DNA of 64,000 bases from Hydractinia symbiolongicarpus (GCF_029227915.1 NC_079886.1:13261001-13325000); one strand, 5' to 3'; positions 39,476-49,149 are shown, numbered from the stretch's first letter. Numbers and translations are program-made. The notes: generated by a model from the letters alone, not told the origin.

Positions 39476-40236
39476 ATGTTGTATATGCCACATGACAAAG
39501 TTTATGGGAACACGTACACATATATCCTGACGGGCATCGATGTAGCATCACGTTACAAGACTGCGGGACCATTACGTACGAAAAAAGCTAGTGAGGTTGC
39601 CAACATGATCGAGGATATTTACAAAAAGGGCCTCTGCACTATCCTACAATTTTTTAGTACGATAACGGTTCAGAATTTAAATCAGATGTAGCAAAATTCT
39701 TGGAAGGTAAAGATGTGAAAATTTCTCGGGCTACAACCAAATATCATCATGCGTTTACAGCGTTCGTTGAGTCCTACAACAAAGTGGTTGCAGAAAGACT
39801 TTTCAAACCTCAGGATGCACAAGAATTGGTCACTGAAGAGACTAGTAGCACATGGATTAAACACCTGTACACTATAGTGAAGAATTTAAATAACACCAAG
39901 ACCGCAATGAATGGTATGAAACAGTCAAAAGCCATCAAGCTGGAGGATGTACCACTTATGAAAAGTGAAAAATACGCGGAGGAAAAACCACTACTAGAGG
40001 ATGGTCTGTACCTCTATCTTCTTCAACAGGGGGAAGAACATGGTGATGCAAAAAGGCGTGCGACCGACGCAATTTGGAGTAAGAAAACATACAGACTTGA
40101 TCGTATCGTACAACAGCCTAACAGTCGTGTGTTGTATTACTTGGAAGACGGACCTGACCGCAGTTTTGTCGCAGAAGAATTAATGCTAGTAGCAGAAGAT
40201 GTCGAAATACCTCCAAGGCATGTCATGAAGTGGTAG
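39476..40236 (+). pseudogene. Polinton integrase (C), 5'-truncated
   Basis: Begins at LYMPHDKVYGNTYTYILTGI, missing the N-terminal region and the first catalytic D because the Helitron junction lies just upstream. A frame shift near 39,650 affects the second D region (QNLNQM in one frame). From 39,700, AFVESYNKVVAERLFKPQDA holds the third acidic residue; VPLMKSEKYAEEKPLLEDGL, LYLLQQGEEHGDAKRRATDA and SRVLYYLEDGPDRSF form the intact C-terminal region, which shows what A and B have lost. Confidence 0.87.
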
Positions 40237-40245
40237 ATTTTAATT

Positions 40246-40274
40246 ATTTTGTGACTCTTTGAGTATCACAAAAT
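40246..40274. terminator. Hairpin at a convergent gene junction (C)
   Basis: ATTTTGTGA and TCACAAAAT, perfect 9-bp arms with a partly paired interior (CTC...GAG), ten bases after the integrase stop and just before the end of the opposing BRO-like gene. Confidence 0.84.
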
Positions 40275-41000
40275 TTGCAACGTGCGGAGCATCGCTGTCA
40301 TGTGAAAGTTGTCACGGAACCATCGTCGTTTTTAGGGATGGCACCTCTGAATACGTGCACAATAGTATGGCAGATGATGATGAAAGTCGTCGTCCTGCGT
40401 ACTATGCTTACGATAAATCATAATTGTGTTATCTTTTCCGGGATCTTGTGCACGTGGAACATACCTTTCTCGAAGCCCTGCAATTCCTTGGTGTTGTACC
40501 GCAAGTTGCCTGTCCTCCAGCACCGCAAATATCTTTTTCTTCAAGAATCCCAGCAAGCTTTCGCACTTCTCCGGGCAATACCTCTTCCACGACCCACTCC
40601 ATAAATGGCCCTGCTTCCGGCTTTTTGCAGCGCAACAAAAAAAAAAACAATAAACTCCGAATTCTGTCAACAGGATAGTACTAGGATGCAATGGGGAAAT
40701 ATTTTACCCATTATGAACCGACGGTTTCCCGCTTCTGAGCCGGTCCTTGTTTTTTCTGGAACTAAACTTCGAATGGCTTTCTTGCCATTCTCTCTGTCAT
40801 AGCCTACAGCTTTGTAATCATCAACCGCGACGTGGCATTGACCTTTACCCTCAGCATTCACAGCTGGAATTTCTTTCCCATTAAAGTTAAACTGCTTGAC
40901 AATTGAACGTTGATTTACAAGAGATATTTTTATCTTGTAATTTCTTTGAAAAACGATTTTTTTTGTATGGAAGAATCTATACAAAATATAACGTAGTTTT
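40275..41000 (-). pseudogene. BRO-N-like DNA-binding protein with coiled coil (C)
   Basis: From about 40,930: VKQFNFNGKEIPAVNAEGKG and QCHVAVDDYKAVGYDREN resemble the BRO-N/prophage antirepressor fold. After frame changes near 40,670, a coiled coil and AVLEDRQLAVQHQGIAGLRE, then QDPGKDNTIMIYRKHSTQDD and LPYYCARIQR match the C-terminal part of copy A's MSV199-like protein. The N-terminal domain is therefore different from A and B while the tail is shared. A poly-A tract at 40,630-40,650 marks one break. Confidence 0.66.
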
Positions 41001-41625
41001 CTAATGTGCCGCTGCCGCACCCTATGCTATATCATTCGGATCCTCTGCGATACATATGAAACGTATATTTGGATCAACAAGGCCGTTGATGGATCCTGGT
41101 ACTGGTATAGCGTTATCACATATGTACCGTCTTGTGATTCTTTTCAAAAATAAACGACAGCTTTTTCCTCGACCGAATCAAAAGTCACGTCGTATGGCAT
41201 TACGTACGGGGTGTGATGAAAAACTTTTCCCTGCCGTAGTTTCAAATGATATAAAAAAACTCAACGCTGGCTATTGATGATCCACTATCCGGATCTATCA
41301 ATATGTTTATCATAGAATTTTTGGATAATTTCAACCCAATCCCCAACATATGGCAAGATAAGTGAATATACATTTTTACTAGTTGTTGGCTAATAAAAAC
41401 ATTGATATTTGTCATAGATCCAAAATAACTGGGTGGTGCGACTATTTTTTCTTGAATTTGGGTTCGTATCCGCTCAATCATGTTGGTATATTTTTTTAAA
41501 TAAATGTACCGCCGTGCTAGCGCGGTCTGCGACTCTTTTGTGGACCAAATCGATCCATAAAATCGCCTAATGGCTCCGCAGGAGCACCACCATTCAATTC
41601 AGAATTTTATAGTTTCTAGGGTGCT
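41000..41625 (-). other. Unassigned stretch in Polinton C
   Basis: A minus-strand ORF at 41,242-41,481 (RIRTQIQEKIVAPPSYFGSM, MLGIGLKLSKNSMINILIDP) may be a gene remnant, but I recognise no family and it has no counterpart in A or B. The short plus-strand ORF overlapping it looks like a shadow. Confidence 0.3.
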
Positions 41626-42300
41626 CTAGGTTAATATATAAAAGATCAATGATACTTCTTTCAAACTTTTCGCAGGGGTGTTAATTTGAAGATTATAACT
41701 CGTACCCTCCTTCTTCATGATGATCACTTTGCTTCGAAGTACTCTCTCAAAGGGTAGTGCTAAACGACTGTACCGTGATACCATTGCACTTGCAAGGTCG
41801 TCGTGATTCACCTTGTCAAATTCCAGTGCAATGTTGGTAATCTTATATGTAGCATCTGACGCTCTTGCTGCAGTAGATCCTGAAGCTGTACCTGCATCTT
41901 TGATGACGGAATCGTACGATGCAAAATGTATCACTAATTGCAACCTATCGTGTAATCTGGGTTGGTAAAAAGGCATGTCTCTGATTAACTCAAACATTTT
42001 TCCAAGTGGGATACAAAATGTATTACCATAAGCTGCAGCAATCGCTTTTTCCTCGAGAGTACCAGCATAATCGCTCGCCTTAACCTGTAGCGCTCTGGCC
42101 GTACCACCATTTGAATTGATCCCCTCTAGGATCAAGTTGTTTTCGCGTTCGAATTTCGGTAACCAGAGATCTCTATAGACAGCGAACACTTTGTAGTCGT
42201 TTAAACTTTGCACCTCATTTCCATTTAATGTAATGCGCAGATTCTGTACCAGACTCTTGCCGATATTTGAAACGATAGTACGTTCGTATTGTGCCAGTCA
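41626..42300 (-). pseudogene. Polinton major capsid protein (C), both ends missing
   Basis: The middle of the capsid protein is open: VYRDLWLPKFERENNLILEG, YGNTFCIPLGKMFELIRDMP, LHDRLQLVIHFASYDSVIKD and LALPFERVLRSKVIIMKKEG align along their length with copy B. The first 90-100 residues are lost where sequence joins 42,300, and everything after INTPAKSLKE is lost at about 41,640. It confirms that the family is capsid protein rather than a chance ORF, and that C is diverged from B. Confidence 0.87.
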
Positions 42301-42317
42301 ACTACAGATCAAATAAT

Positions 42318-42640
42318 ATGATGAACGAGCGCAAAATATCAAAGGTTAACGCTCTCTACAATCATCTTAAGGAGACATTAGGAATGCCAGATGATAGACA
42401 TTATGACAACTTTAAACTTACAGAAGATAATCGGCTTATCTTTGATAAAGTAGATGATAAAGCCAGCATACATGAGCCAGTAGATATAACCAACCTGATA
42501 TATAAACAAAAAGGGGATTCTGATCAGTCGGTGGAATAAAGACAAACTTACAAGCAGACATCGTAATACAGTTAGGTTTCTGGGATTATACTACTACACC
42601 TAATAAAGGGAGCAAGGTTATAGCCCAAAACCTTCTAAAC
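42318..42640 (+). pseudogene. Conserved Polinton protein (C)
   Basis: NERKISKVNALYNHLKETLG and MPDDRHYDNFKLTEDNRLIF match the middle of copy B's 34,193 gene. A stop at 42,537 is followed in another frame by QADIVIQLGFWDYTTPNKG, equivalent to B's C terminus. The acidic N-terminal part of B is absent. It sits next to the coiled-coil/membrane gene in both copies. Confidence 0.6.
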
Positions 42641-43405
42641 AGGTATGAACACGCCGAGGAGCTTGCTCAGGCTAAAAATCCGGATGAGATAGAAATGGTT
42701 CCCATCCACAATAAATTTGTTGATGAAACGGAGGAATTTGTGAGAACTTCTGGTAGCGAAGTTTTTACCGAACGTGAAAGAAGAGGGCTCGACCGTGAAC
42801 TTCAAACCATAAAAGGGAATTTAAAATCACTAAAAAGTAAAATAATTTCATATGATAGTAAGATCGCTAAGGCAGAGGCCAATGTGAAATGACTGGAGGG
42901 CAAGAAAGCACTGCCCGGGATGACTGAAGAACAACAAGAGATTTGGAACAATGGCATTGCAAAGGCTAAAAAAGAGATTGAAAACTTGAAGGATAAAAAA
43001 GCAGCAACATGGGAAGCTCATGTTGAACTATCATCCACGATTCAAGGTCAACTGAAGGCAATTAAAGACACGCTAATGAAAATCGCGGGAGACGACAAAT
43101 CTCTGGTTGAAAAACTCAAGATTTTTTTTAAGGATCAAGGCATCACTATAGCGAGTATAGTCTGCCGCTGCAGCGACAGCAAGCGGTGGGGGCAGTAGGG
43201 GCTTTGTACAAAAACAACTGGAGAGGCTTGGAAATTTTTTAACACATTTGGCAGGGAAAGCAGGTGCAGCATTACCCGGTATCATTGGCACGGTAGTATC
43301 ATTCTTTTTCAGAGTGGCAGCAAAAGTTGTCGAATTTGTGGCAAAGCATTTGTACATTGCGATCGCTGGCGCTGTTACTTTTGTTGTGCCCTATGTTGGG
43401 AAATG
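42640..43405 (+). pseudogene. Coiled-coil/membrane protein (C)
   Basis: VDETEEFVRTSGSEVFTERE, RRGLDRELQTIKGNLKSLKS and, after a stop at 42,890, TEEQQEIWNNGIAKAKKEIE, VELSSTIQGQLKAIKDTLMK and VEKLKIFFKDQGITIASIV. After another break near 43,195, FLTHLAGKAGAALPGIIGT, VVSFFFRVAAKVVEFVAKHL and a final hydrophobic helix. The order of elements equals copy B's. The coiled coil followed by two or three membrane segments is the conserved architecture. Confidence 0.7.
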
Positions 43406-43438
43406 AGGCAAAAGGTCGTAAATAAACTTCCATTTATT

Positions 43439-43468
43439 GTCTAGTGTGCTTGATAAAACACACTAGAC
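43439..43468. terminator. Hairpin at a convergent gene junction (C)
   Basis: GTCTAGTGTG, ten-base loop, CACACTAGAC; perfect 10-bp arms between the plus-strand membrane gene (stop 43,405) and the minus-strand gene ending at 43,488. Confidence 0.85.
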
Positions 43469-43487
43469 TACATTCCTTCTTTTTGAA

Positions 43488-44225
43488 TCATATGTAAAGC
43501 AAAATAACACCTATTCCTGTTGAAATCAACGCCGCCATGGTGTCATCATGTTGATTCACAATGTGCTGAGCTTCGCGATCTGCCTCTATTGATGGCACAG
43601 CTAGCGAAGTCTCTGACGTATGGTTAGCCACATCAGTGGGTTGCTTTGCCGGCTTCGGGGTCTTATCAACCTTCTTCACATTTATCTTCGGATTAACACC
43701 AATAGAGAAATAATTCTTGCTGATCAAAATTTTATTCGTGAAATTCACGATATTTCCAATGTGAAGGTTCATATCACTGGGTATCATATAGACGCCATGA
43801 GCAACACTAAAATCCACCTTGGACCGCGCATATTTCAACACATTTTGGAATTGACCAATTTCCTTACCCGTATCCTTGGTTATTAGATCCTCAAAAGTTG
43901 TCAGGTACAACCTCTGAGCATCAATTGCACTCCCTTGGTTCCCAATTATCCCAGATCTCGCGTTTACCTGACTCTCAAGGATTAAATAAGCATAAAATCT
44001 CACACTTTGCGATAAGCGTTCGATACCAATGCGAGTGAGGACTTGACTTGTTTCAATAATCCAGCGGCTCCATGAGTCTTCATCAAAATAACTTGGTCCT
44101 AAACCAGGATAATCCTTGCGATGACGTTGCCAACTACTGAAGATGGTTTCATTCCTCCAATTCTGTTCAGCGCCAGACACTCCAAATTCATTGGCCAATT
44201 GATGGAGTTTCTGTTGGTTGAATAG
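43488..44225 (-). CDS. Polinton protein with C-terminal membrane helix (C)
   Basis: A 236-residue open ORF, with similarity-like sequence (FNQQKLHQL) possibly extending upstream. NEFGVSGAEQNWRNETIFSS, YFDEDSWSRWIIETSQVLTR and LSQSVRFYAYLILESQVNAR make up a folded N-terminal part; NLHIGNIVNFTNKILISKNY precedes a Lys/Pro-rich linker; the final residues (TMAALISTGIGVILLYI) form a membrane helix. I do not recognise the family. Copy B has only a short possible remnant. Confidence 0.66.
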   Translation of the reverse strand, partial: LFNQQKLHQLANEFGVSGAEQNWRNETIFSSWQRHRKDYPGLGPSYFDEDSWSRWIIETSQVLTRIGIERLSQSVRFYAYLILESQVNARSGIIGNQGSAIDAQRLYLTTFEDLITKDTGKEIGQFQNVLKYARSKVDFSVAHGVYMIPSDMNLHIGNIVNFTNKILISKNYFSIGVNPKINVKKVDKTPKPAKQPTDVANHTSETSLAVPSIEADREAQHIVNQHDDTMAALISTGIGVILLYI

Positions 44226-44387
44226 GTTGTTTAAACATCGAAATCTGGCTGAGCCAGGTAGTGATATTTCTAGTTAGAATAGAATTTTATGTATTTGAAA
44301 ATAAGCGTGGAAACGATACACTGCACGAACCATAGGCAACTCAGCATTTAGATGTTGCATGGATATACCGCAGGTGGACGTTGCACA

Positions 44388-44636
44388 TTAAGCAGCAAAA
44401 TTAAGTTGCGTAGACCAAAGGCTGAAAGGGTGGCTGTTCCACTCCCTCACTAGTGAGCTCGTACCAGAATGGAATTCATAATCAAAAAAAATGTCTGGAA
44501 ATTTTACAGTGAAAGAGAACACTTTATCATCAATAACGATGTTCTGCACCGTTAGGTTATTTCTTTTAAGACGTTCCAGATATCTCCCATGATTTGGTGC
44601 ATACTTTGTTTTGGGGTTGTACGAATAAATATTCAT
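44388..44636 (-). CDS. Small Polinton ORF of unknown function (C)
   Basis: 82 residues from ATG 44,636: IYSYNPKTKYAPNHGRYLER, LTVQNIVIDDKVFSFTVKF, HSGTSSLVREWNSHPFSLWS. It diverges from the gene starting at 44,656 with only 19 bases between ATGs, a tight divergent pair like capsid/34,193 in copy B. No domain recognised. Confidence 0.55.
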   Translation of the reverse strand: MNIYSYNPKTKYAPNHGRYLERLKRNNLTVQNIVIDDKVFSFTVKFPDIFFDYEFHSGTSSLVREWNSHPFSLWSTQLNFAA

Positions 44637-44655
44637 CTTTCTTATTATAAAAAAC

Positions 44656-45288
44656 ATGATACAACTCTTTATCACTGATATTCTTAACCCAACTATTTTT
44701 GATGGTTACCTTGGTCAGGATACGAGGATCGCTCTAAAATCGATAAGTATTCGAGGCGGCTCGTTTAATCTTGGTAATGATAATGATTTCACGATCCGGA
44801 AGGCGGAATCTAACCAGCTGGTTACCCGGATCTGGATCGTGAAAGGTTTGTACAAAATCGAGGATCTCGCAGCTATTATCAACAAACAGGCTAATGGAAA
44901 GGCAGAGGTATTTGTATTGAATAACAGCTACTGCCGACTTCGTGTAAATGATGGATTTGAAGTTGTTATTAATTCAGCACTTCAAGAACTCATTGGTTTA
45001 TTTGACCCTATTGATGGAAAAAATTATACGAAGGGCGGTTATGATTTATACTATATGACCGATGTTTATCAGAGATTAAGTTTAGTCTGCCCCCATTTAG
45101 ATGAGGATGATTGCTTGTTTAATGGTAAAAAATCAAAAATTCTCGCGATGCTGCCCACCAAAGAGTTAGATAATTGGCGAGATATGCTAACCGGAAATTT
45201 CGACACTCCAATCTACCTCCCGTTGAAAGGGTCGACAGATAGACTCAAGTTAATGCTGACCGATCAATATCACCCTAAAAAAAAGTAG
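44656..45288 (+). CDS. Candidate Polinton minor capsid (penton-like) protein (C)
   Basis: An intact 210-residue ORF. The start (DTRIALKSISIRGGSFNLG) and the alternation of short hydrophobic beta-like segments (KAEVFVLNNSYCRLRVNDG, FEVVINSALQELIGLF, DVYQRLSLVCPHLDEDDCLF, KSKILAMLPTKELDNW) fit a single jelly-roll type protein, as known for Polinton minor capsid proteins. This assignment is by pattern and context, not by a diagnostic motif. It sits among capsid-related genes. Copies A and B lack it. Confidence 0.55.
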   Translation: MIQLFITDILNPTIFDGYLGQDTRIALKSISIRGGSFNLGNDNDFTIRKAESNQLVTRIWIVKGLYKIEDLAAIINKQANGKAEVFVLNNSYCRLRVNDGFEVVINSALQELIGLFDPIDGKNYTKGGYDLYYMTDVYQRLSLVCPHLDEDDCLFNGKKSKILAMLPTKELDNWRDMLTGNFDTPIYLPLKGSTDRLKLMLTDQYHPKKK

Positions 45289-45370
45289 CTTTTACAGGAA
45301 TAACGATGCAAATTCTAATAGAATAAAAGAAGATCGATACTACGAAATTATACCCAACCTTACCGCCACA

Positions 45371-45995
45371 GGCAAGTGCGCCTGAGGACGATACTATGTA
45401 GGATGGAAGTCAGGTCTATAGATTAAAAAAAATTCAAGAGATCGAAAAGTTTGTACTAGCAGATGTGAACTACAGAGACAACCTTACCAAGCGATGCAAG
45501 CATCGTGCAACTGCAGATAGGATTAATGACACTTCAGTAGTCACTGCAATCAATGCTCTTGAACTCGCTTCAGTCGTAACCCTTACTACAGGAGTTGGAA
45601 TTTCATTGAGTATTGCTTTAGCCTCAGCTGGAATCATCCTTGGACTCTCTTCAGCTGTCGTGCATAAAGTGCAAAAAATCTTTGACTCGAAAGCCAAGAA
45701 GCATGATAAGATCAAGACCTTGGCTGAGGCCAAGTTAGACTCCATCTCGAGCTTCATTTCAAAAGCAGTAGAAGACTCTCACATTTCGCTTGAGGAATAT
45801 CATTTCATCCTTAAAGAAGTCGACCACTACCGTAGTTTAAAAGAGTAGATTCGACTAAAATCAAAGCGTGTTGTAGAGACCATCACTGCCGAGCAACGTG
45901 AAGCCATTTTAGCTAAAGGTTGAAAACAAGGAAAGCATGATTTTTTACAGCAAATCTCCCGCACTTCCGATACCCCACCTGTCAATGTCATATAG
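45371..45995 (+). pseudogene. Polinton small membrane-helix protein (C)
   Basis: SQVYRLKKIQEIEKFVLADV precedes the ORF 45,465-45,848 (NYRDNLTKRCKHRATADRIN, then a hydrophobic region VVTLTTGVGISLSIALASAG and IILGLSSAVV, then KAKKHDKIKTLAEAKLDSIS and SFISKAVEDSHISLEEYHFI). A stop at 45,846 is followed in frame by RVVETITAEQREAILAKG, the usual C terminus. Two breaks only. The hydrophobic hairpin suggests membrane insertion. Homologue of copy B's 35,641 gene. Confidence 0.7.
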
Positions 45996-46029
45996 CTCAT
46001 GAAGATCCACCAAAGTAATTCTTCCTGGA

Positions 46030-46054
46030 TTTGTGATGGTATAACCATTACAAA
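46030..46054. terminator. Hairpin at a convergent gene junction (C)
   Basis: TTTGTGATGGT, three bases, ACCATTACAAA; 10 of 11 paired, between the plus-strand gene above and the minus-strand MFKFGD gene. Confidence 0.8.
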
Positions 46055-46269
46055 TCATTATCTACTATATCATACCACTTCACCAGTATCAACATCGATC
46101 AGTAAGTCCCCATCATGTACTATACGTTGTGATTTTTAGCGAGTTGTCGCAAATATTTTTCAAGATTTTTTTCATATGCGATTTTAACGCAAGGTTTGCA
46201 ATAAGGGCCGTCTATCTGTGTTGATTTTGTATTGATTTCGCGGATTACCTCAAGTAGATCGGTTTTCTT

Positions 46270-46941
46270 CATCGTAGAGTAACGAGGAATTTTCAGCCAT
46301 TTTGCATCATTTCAAAGTTTGACGAAGACTCAGTAAAACTCTCGTGATCGAGATCATCCTCAGATTCCCTCAAATAACTAGCGCCATACCTTTCAACTTC
46401 CTTATATTTACACTCTTCCAAGTAGGTCTGTATGTAATAGGTGAACCCTTGCTTAAGAAATACTTCCTATTTTAATGATTGCCGTACACTAACAAGATTC
46501 CTCAAGTATCTTTTTCTTATGAAAATTAGTTCTAATTTTACCTTCCCACTCCTTCAATTTGGGGTTGATATAACGATCTTTCTTCACACCTATGTTGGTG
46601 AAGTAAGCCCCACTTTCCCACTCCACTTTTTTTAAGATCTCGTCGTATTTACTCAACCACTCAGGATACTCACCAAGATCAAACGACATAGTGAACGCGA
46701 AATTTTGACTATATTGAGAGACACCCTGAGAGTAGATTTGTTTAGGAGTTTTTATCAGTAACGGGGATAGGTTGTCGTCTTGGTCATGACAACCGATCAC
46801 AAACCGTTCATCTTTACCTTTGTTTGCTGGTATGAAATTACTCACCACTAGGTTATCAATTTTCACATCTTCGTTATTTAGTGGCGTGATATTAGTGTAA
46901 AATTCTTTTGATTTAATAATTTTGTCTCCAAATTTCAACAT
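46270..46941 (-). pseudogene. Conserved Polinton protein MFKFGD (C)
   Basis: ATG 46,941 lies after AATAAAAGAGC. KFGDKIIKSKEFYTNITPLN, KGKDERFVIGCHDQDDNLSP, LLIKTPKQIYSQGVSQYSQN and YINPKLKEWEGKIRTNFHKK align with copy A's module gene. Here the central region deleted in A is present (FDLGEYPEWLSKYDEILKKV). A stop near 46,489 precedes a decayed tail (YLEECKYKEVERYGASYLRE in frame) down to about 46,270. Function unknown. Confidence 0.68.
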
Positions 46942-47042
46942 GCTCTTTTATTTTATAAGAAAAAATTTATCAATTAATTTTATTTTTATTCTTTATTTTT
47001 GCAAACACTACAACTACCACCGTTATATAAAGTATACTCAAT

Positions 47043-47151
47043 AACAAGGACAACATAAAATTTTTCCTTTCACCACAAGTTTCCTCCCACATTTACATCT
47101 TTCATATTCATCGAGTGGACATTCACAATCATCACACTGCTCTTCCATCGT
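47043..47151 (-). CDS. Tiny Cys-rich protein (CxxC, CxC) (C)
   Basis: EEQCDDCECPLDEYERCKCG, then RKLVVKGKILCCPCY and a stop. It matches the 38-residue ORF at 24,913 in cysteine spacing and sequence. The order repeat protein, membrane protein, CxxC protein, MFKFGD is the same as around 24.5-25.7 and 26.1-26.4 kb. Confidence 0.66.
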
Positions 47152-47199
47152 TTATCTTATGTTTCTCACAAAAAATATAAGATTACCCTTCTGACTTCT

Positions 47200-47374
47200 G
47201 GCCCTAGCCCTTAGTTCTTCAAGCTCCTTCTTTTCAAATTCATAAACCTGACCCTTCAATCAACTCCTTATCTTTTTCAGTGAAGGCTATGAGGGCCATC
47301 GCCAATACTGAGATAGAGACCCCGGCGCTGGTAAAAACAATTTCCATCATATCTTTAATTATTTCGAATGGACT
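47200..47374 (-). pseudogene. Small membrane protein of the Polinton module (C)
   Basis: SPFEIIKDMMEIVFTSAGVS, then ISVLAMALIAFTEKDKELIE, from an ATG at 47,374 within TATAAAATGAATG. A single hydrophobic helix and a charged tail that is interrupted near 47,260. It is placed as the equivalent of 26,205-26,408. Confidence 0.5.
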
Positions 47375-47590
47375 CATTCATTTTATATATTTTTTTACAC
47401 AATTTACAATTCATTTTTAATTTTAACCTTCTGTGCTTTCCGCTGCCGATAGGCATCCACCAATTTGGACTTAACCCAACCCTCCTACACATATCCTCAG
47501 TAACAAACCAATCTTGGATTCACTGCGGCCTGAACATCCAGGCCTTCCTCTCAACTGCCCTATTACACATTTTCTCACCAACCTGACTTA
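47375..47590 (-). pseudogene. Repeat-protein remnant (DUF4116-like) (C)
   Basis: On the minus strand VGEKMCNRAVERKAWMFRP and QDWFVTEDMCRRVGLSPNWW preserve two of the 33-residue repeats seen at 24,492-24,866. A stop separates them. KMNCKLCKKIYK near the end adds a CxxC. It marks the right limit of recognisable Polinton C sequence. Confidence 0.55.
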
Positions 47591-47599
47591 TAATAAAGT

Positions 47600-49120
47600 C
47601 TCGTGGTTTATTTTATTCGTTCCGGGGAAGCATCAATTTTTGAAAAAAAGCTGTTAAATTTTTTTTTGTTGTGTTTACGTCGGTATAGCCTCGGGTGATT
47701 TTGTCCACTTAATAGGGAAATAGCAAAGAATGGTTTCTTTATTACGTGGTGTCATTCGTAAAGAGTGAGCCAATTACATAAATTTTTAGGATTTATGTAC
47801 AGGGCACTTTGGTTACACTCATAAGTCCAAGAAATGCACACATAAAATTTGGTAATTATTACAAAAATACCACTGGTTTTGTTTACAAAAGAGAACAGCC
47901 TCGACGTTGTTTGATGTTGTTCTTACAGGTAGCTTAGCTACCCTATAGCTAGATTTAGGATTAAACTAGCATTTATTACTTAATACTCAGTAAAATAGGT
48001 CAAGTTTGAATATTAAACTTTTTTGCTATAGCTAGCTAGACTAAGTATGAAAGGACAAGGCTGAGATTTTTAGCTGGGTTAAAAGTCAAAACTTAAGTGG
48101 AAAATTACATCACAGTTTTTAAAATTATATTACACATACTACAGAACACCTGCGGGAAAATTCATTATTCATCAAGTTACCCCATATGGGTAATATGGAA
48201 GATTTCTTCATAAAAAACCTCAGAAAAACCTTCAAGTGGATTACTTTCACATTAACAAAAATTAAGTTTTTAACATAAACTTTTGCGATTTTGTCATTTA
48301 TTAGTTTTCAAATTTCTCGCTGGAAATTTTTAAGGTTTAAAACCCATGTCGGTAACTTTTTCGTCCTTATCATAATGTCATATACATAAGCTATGCAACA
48401 ACTTTTGCAGGAAAAACACAAAGAAAAAAAGGTTGTTATTAAAATATTATAAATTAATTTCAAACCGATTAGTCCCTGCAGCCATTTTGGTGTCAGCGAT
48501 ATGAAAAACTATGCTAACTGTACTAAGTAAAAGTCCTATTACGTCAGTAAAAATTGAAATAATGACTTGAAACTTAGTATTATATGTTTTTAGACCAGTT
48601 TGATGAAATGAACCCAAAAATTGTTTTTGCTACTATCATAGTTTCTGAGTTCCTGAATTTAGCCATTTTTTCAGACGCAGATAAACTGTTTTTGACAGCA
48701 TATCAATTTTGACAAGCCATGTGTACAGAAAACATTCAAAAGTGATTCTCAGGATTCAAAATAATTCAAACAGATAAAATGTGTCACAGGTTTAGGACCT
48801 ACTACCTTATCCAGCTCAGAGAAAGTGGGAATGTTATGTGAGGTCCAAATAGCTAGCAGAGCTATCTTTATTTAAAATGACAGAATGCCTTGAAAAATCT
48901 TTTGTGTAGCTAGCTATATAAAAATATATTTAGCTCTTGTACTTTATCACTTAATTATTTAATAACAAATGTGCCCCTGGAGTGCTGGCATGGTACTAAC
49001 TATAGGTAGCTTAAAATCACAAAATAAATATTATCCAGATGTGACCATCTTTCATCATCAGACATCAGAAAGGAGTTTCTGTTCTTTACTTCTCATTGTG
49101 GAGTACCTCAAATTCTTGCA
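47600..49120. other. Unassigned AT-rich sequence
   Basis: No coding region, transposon end or tandem repeat was recognised. It may be intron or intergenic host sequence, or unrecognised repeat. Confidence 0.5.
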
Positions 49121-49149
49121 AATCCAATGAAAAATTACTTAAGACTTAC

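Larger units (their letters stand above)
39470..47590. mobile_element. Polinton/Maverick copy C, rearranged
   Basis: Contains integrase (+, 5'-truncated), BRO-like protein (-), partial capsid protein (-), coiled-coil/membrane protein (+), several candidate capsid-related genes and the terminal module on minus (MFKFGD, CxxC, membrane, repeat proteins). In copy B integrase and capsid are on the same strand; here they oppose, so an inversion or fusion of pieces has occurred. Proteins are diverged from A and B, indicating a different subfamily. No polymerase or ATPase is present. Confidence 0.84.

Noticed and set aside
12474-47590. A recent, intact virus integration
   Set aside because: Nearly every replication and packaging gene has stops, frame shifts or missing catalytic residues, and copies are diverged and nested with other transposons.
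47600-49120. Missing N-terminal half of the first Tigger transposase
   Set aside because: No helix-turn-helix or CENP-B-like frame, and no CAGTT terminus, could be read here.
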